A stretch of DNA of 5,604 bases from Oscillospiraceae bacterium (GTDB lineage: Bacteria; Bacillota_A; Clostridia; Oscillospirales; Acutalibacteraceae): the NCBI GenBank assembly GCA_003519645.1, contig DOWI01000018.1, forward strand, positions 1-5,604. The letters are read 5' to 3'. Below, piece by piece: positions 4,005-5,604 of this stretch. Each line of letters opens with the position of its first letter. Position 1 is the stretch's first letter. The translations under genes were made by a program, and so were the position numbers. The notes under the pieces were generated by a model that made no database searches, was not told where the DNA came from, and worked only from the letters and a program-made list of their open reading frames with translations.

Positions 4005-4265
4005 ATGGGCAAGTACGAAAAGCTTCTGCTGAGCATTCTCTGTGGTACGAAAGACTCTAATATCAATTTTTCTGATCTATGTAGCGTTCTGGATGACTTA
4101 GGTTTCACTTTCCGGATAAAAGGGGACCATTTTATTTACACTAAATCTGATATTGAAGAAATCATCAATATTCAGCCGGTCGGCAGCAAAGCGAAGCCAT
4201 ATCAAGTGAAACAGGTCAGGAACCTTATCCTCAAATATGGGTTAGGAGATGAATTGAATGTATAA
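4005..4265 (+). CDS. hicA: HicA family toxin, mRNA interferase
   Basis: HicA toxins have a double-stranded-RNA-binding-like fold and cleave mRNA, with a single catalytic histidine. The start is ATG 4005, 6 nt after AAGGGGGA; an upstream in-frame ATG at 3945 has no ribosome site and would add a non-homologous extension. The 86-residue product shows LDDLGFTFRIKGDHFIY (residues 29-45), where His42 is the expected catalytic residue in the R-x2-G-[SD]-H signature, and then IINIQPVGSKAKPYQVKQVR (residues 53-72), typical of one HicA subfamily. All expected features are present, so the toxin appears intact. Its stop overlaps the hicB start by 8 nt, ensuring coupled synthesis of the antitoxin. Confidence 0.9.
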   Translation: MGKYEKLLLSILCGTKDSNINFSDLCSVLDDLGFTFRIKGDHFIYTKSDIEEIINIQPVGSKAKPYQVKQVRNLILKYGLGDELNV

Positions 4266-4467
4266 GTACGAAATCATTATTTTTTGGAGTAAAGAAGATA
4301 ATGCCTATGTTACCGAAGTCCCTGAACTTCCCGGCTGCATGGCAGACGGCGCAACTACAAAAGAGGCGCTGGAAAACACGGAAAGAGTCATATCGGAGTG
4401 GATTGAAACCGCAAAGGAAGCAGGGCGCCCTGTTCCGGAACCAAAAGGTCGGCTGAAATTCGCGTAA
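4258..4467 (+). CDS. hicB: HicB family antitoxin (short form)
   Basis: The 69-residue product contains the HicB signature EVPELPGCMADGATTKEALEN (residues 20-40, shown here as the segments EVPELPGCMADG and TTKEALEN) followed by EWIETAKEAGRPVPEPKG, the classic short clostridial HicB form. It has the partly degraded RNase-H-like fold that covers the HicA active site. There is no C-terminal helix-turn-helix or ribbon-helix-helix domain, so it is unlikely to repress its own promoter by the usual means. The ATG at 4258 overlaps the end of hicA by 8 nt. Together the two genes form a type II toxin-antitoxin pair that could stabilise the prophage or act in abortive defence; the latter is inference. 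Confidence 0.92.
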   Translation: MYKYEIIIFWSKEDNAYVTEVPELPGCMADGATTKEALENTERVISEWIETAKEAGRPVPEPKGRLKFA

Positions 4468-4523
4468 AATGCCGGTCGCTGGTGTAGGCAGCAAGCGGCA
4501 AAATATGAATTGGAGGTTGAGTT

Positions 4524-5156
4524 ATGGGACTATTCGGTAATAAGAAATCCAAAAAAGAAATCATATCCGAAAAGTTGTCAGCAAAAGGGTTTAAAATTAC
4601 AAAAGAGTTGTACGATGGTGACTTTTTGTCTGGTACACCGGCACTCTATATGGACGATGAAAACAATAAACTGGCCGTTGTTCAAAGCAAAAAATCTGAG
4701 CCTTTAATCTATGATTATCGGGATATTTTAGATTTTGAAGTTATGGAGAATGGCAGCAGCAAACAAAAAGGTCATGCCGGAAGTGCGATTGTAGGTGGCT
4801 TAATGTTTGGGACCGTTGGCGCAATTGCAGGCGCATCACGAAAGAAAAAGGAAATTCCGATGTGTAAATCTTTGTCTTTGTCTATCATTGTCAACAATCC
4901 TGATTGTCCGCGAATCGATATCCCGTTCATAACTTCACAAGTGAAAGAAGATTCGTTGCTGTACAAAACGTCGACCCAAATCATAAACCAAATTGCTTCT
5001 GAACTTGAATACATGAAAAATAAATGCAAAAGCGAAAACTCCGCAGAGCCTTTAAGCGCTGCGGATGAAATTAAAAAATTTAAATCACTTCTGGATGACG
5101 GCACTATTACCCAGAATGAATTCGATATGAAAAAGAAGCAGCTTTTAGGTCTATAA
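4524..5156 (+). CDS. SHOCT-domain protein with a possible PH-like domain and Gly-rich segment
   Basis: The start is ATG 4524, 7 nt after GGAGG. The 210-residue product has three visible parts. Residues about 35-75 (LYMDDENNKLAVVQ, then IYDYRDILDFEV) look like a bacterial PH-like beta domain seen in related Firmicutes proteins. Residues 84-104 (HAGSAIVGGLMFGTVGAIAGA) are a Gly-rich hydrophobic hairpin-like segment that may touch or insert in membrane. Residues 181-210 (DEIKKFKSLLDDGTITQNEF...) are a textbook SHOCT domain, a short C-terminal oligomerisation or tethering motif. No signal peptide or lipobox is seen. It stands 56 nt after hicB and may share its transcript. Such proteins occur next to prophage integrases, but their role is not established; superinfection exclusion is a guess. 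Confidence 0.82.
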   Translation: MGLFGNKKSKKEIISEKLSAKGFKITKELYDGDFLSGTPALYMDDENNKLAVVQSKKSEPLIYDYRDILDFEVMENGSSKQKGHAGSAIVGGLMFGTVGAIAGASRKKKEIPMCKSLSLSIIVNNPDCPRIDIPFITSQVKEDSLLYKTSTQIINQIASELEYMKNKCKSENSAEPLSAADEIKKFKSLLDDGTITQNEFDMKKKQLLGL

Positions 5157-5159
5157 TTT

Positions 5160-5199
5160 AAAAAAGCCGCCCACTTCCGTTACCAGCAGAAATGAGCGG
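5160..5199 (-). terminator. Candidate leftward terminator after the SHOCT gene
   Basis: Read on the minus strand, CCGCTC (5199-5194) pairs with GGGCGG (5172-5167) with one U-G wobble and a 21-nt loop, followed by C and TTTTTT (5165-5160). It would stop antisense transcription from entering the SHOCT gene. In the plus direction it has no T-tract. Confidence 0.38.
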
Positions 5200-5202
5200 T
5201 TC

Positions 5203-5276
5203 CATCAGCCGGGGCTGATGTACGATATACCTCGCAGATATATTGTACTAATTCAGCCCCTTATTTACAAGGGGGA
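5203..5276 (+). promoter_or_regulatory. Structured leader of the recombinase with competing pairings
   Basis: Four inverted-repeat pairings are visible: CATCAGCC (5203-5210) with GGCTGATG (5213-5220); GGGGCTGA (5211-5218) with TCAGCCCC (5253-5260); inside the latter, GTACGATATA (5220-5229) with TATATTGTAC (5239-5248); and CCCCTT (5257-5262) with AAGGGG (5269-5274), which contains the ribosome site. The second and fourth share CCCC and exclude each other, so the long stem would free the ribosome site and the short hairpin would hide it. The 50 bp at 5211-5260 could alternatively be the attachment-site dyad of the recombinase. Folding and function are inferred. Confidence 0.45.
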
Positions 5277-5284
5277 TTTTCACA

Positions 5285-5604
5285 ATGAAAACGGCTGTAG
5301 CATACGCCCGATACAGTTCGGATAATCAGCGTCAGGAAAGTATCGATGCTCAGGTTCGGGCAATCAAAGAATACTGCAAAAAGAATGAAATCTTCTTAGT
5401 CCATACTTATGTGGATGAAGCGGTTTCCGCGACTTCCGATCAGCGTGAAGAATTTTTACGCATGGTTGAGGACGCGAAAAAAGGAGTCTTTCAGCTTTGC
5501 ATTGTTCATAAGTTGGACCGTTTCGCGCGGAACCGGTATGATAGCGCCTTTTATCGCCGAGAATTGGAAAAGTGCGGTGTAAAGGTCGTGTCGGTTCTGG
5601 AGCC
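5285..5604 (+). CDS. Large serine recombinase (integrase), N-terminal catalytic domain, 3' end beyond window
   Basis: The start is ATG 5285, 8 nt after AAGGGGGA. The visible 106 codons form most of the resolvase/invertase-type catalytic domain. AYARYSSDNQ places the nucleophilic serine at residue 11, next to Arg9; DEAVSATSDQREEF matches the mid-domain; and HKLDRFARNRYD (residues 75-86) supplies Arg79 and Arg82, the conserved active-site arginines. These features indicate site-specific recombination through a serine-DNA covalent intermediate. Family members of this type are usually 450-600 residues with zinc-ribbon and coiled-coil domains, so most of the protein lies outside the window. Its position beyond cI, hicAB and the SHOCT gene is typical of the integration end of a prophage. 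No frameshift is seen. Confidence 0.93.
   Translation, partial: MKTAVAYARYSSDNQRQESIDAQVRAIKEYCKKNEIFLVHTYVDEAVSATSDQREEFLRMVEDAKKGVFQLCIVHKLDRFARNRYDSAFYRRELEKCGVKVVSVLE

Noticed and set aside
4470..4496. Inverted repeat GCCGGTCGCT/AGCAAGCGGC after hicB as a terminator
   Set aside because: The stem has two mismatches and no T-tract follows, so termination between hicB and the SHOCT gene is not supported.
4231..5104. Open frames at 4231-4494 (minus), 4510-4707 (plus) and 4772-5104 (minus)
   Set aside because: They are shadows of hicB and the SHOCT gene in other frames.
1..5604. CRISPR array, tRNA or rRNA gene, insertion sequence
   Set aside because: No regular short direct repeats with spacers, no tRNA-like cloverleaf with a T-loop GTTCRA motif in context, and no transposase or terminal inverted repeats were seen by eye.

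Overview
The window looks like the lysogeny, early and integration region of a temperate phage (prophage) or closely related integrative element from a low-to-mid GC Gram-positive bacterium, most likely a Clostridia member. The basis is strong AGGAGG/GAGGTGA ribosome sites, frequent TTG and GTG starts, consensus TTGACA/TATAAT promoters, a Cro/CI-type switch, a clostridial-type HicAB pair and a large serine recombinase. The host is an inference; no host-specific gene is visible.

Positions 1-1614 hold minus-strand early genes, read right to left: a cysteine-rich protein truncated by the window edge (1-431), a 145-residue protein with a cysteine-rich tail (451-888), an 86-residue hypothetical (890-1150), a cysteine-rich 112-residue protein (1107-1445) and a small gene that lacks a normal start codon (1465-1614). 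No enzymatic role could be assigned.

Positions 1615-3060 are the unusual part. Small genes alternate strictly between strands. Three divergent gene pairs are each separated by a copy of the same roughly 75-bp block. Each block carries the minus-gene ribosome site on one side and, on the other, a near-identical sigma-A-type promoter (TTGYGA, exactly 17 bp, TARAAT or TAATAT) driving a plus-strand gene of 52-62 codons (1699-1887, 2195-2371, 2664-2822). Convergent neighbours overlap tail to tail by 26 and 14 nt or are 19 nt apart. Candidate plus-strand terminators follow the second and third plus genes. Several of these genes are under 60 codons and easily missed.

Positions 3044-3852 form the switch: a minus-strand Cro-like HTH gene broken by an apparent -1 frameshift at a run of seven A, and a plus-strand CI-like repressor without a LexA-type peptidase domain. 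Between them are a perfect-consensus cro promoter, a good cI promoter and three 19-bp operators (AATTAsC-N5-GsTAATT). One operator fills the cro promoter spacer.

Positions 4005-5156 carry the accessory lysogeny genes hicA and hicB (toxin-antitoxin, 8-nt overlap) and a protein with a possible PH-like domain, a Gly-rich hydrophobic segment and a C-terminal SHOCT domain. From 5285 to the right edge is the N-terminal catalytic domain of a large serine recombinase. Its leader has nested inverted repeats that offer mutually exclusive pairings, one of which would hide the recombinase ribosome site.

In a lysogen, CI would occupy the operators and shut off the leftward early genes. The plus-strand genes (cI, hicAB, the SHOCT gene, the recombinase and the three small promoter-bearing genes) are the ones that could remain on. 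The three small plus genes therefore look like independently transcribed morons inside the early region, and their transcripts would run against the early transcript. This is inference from layout.
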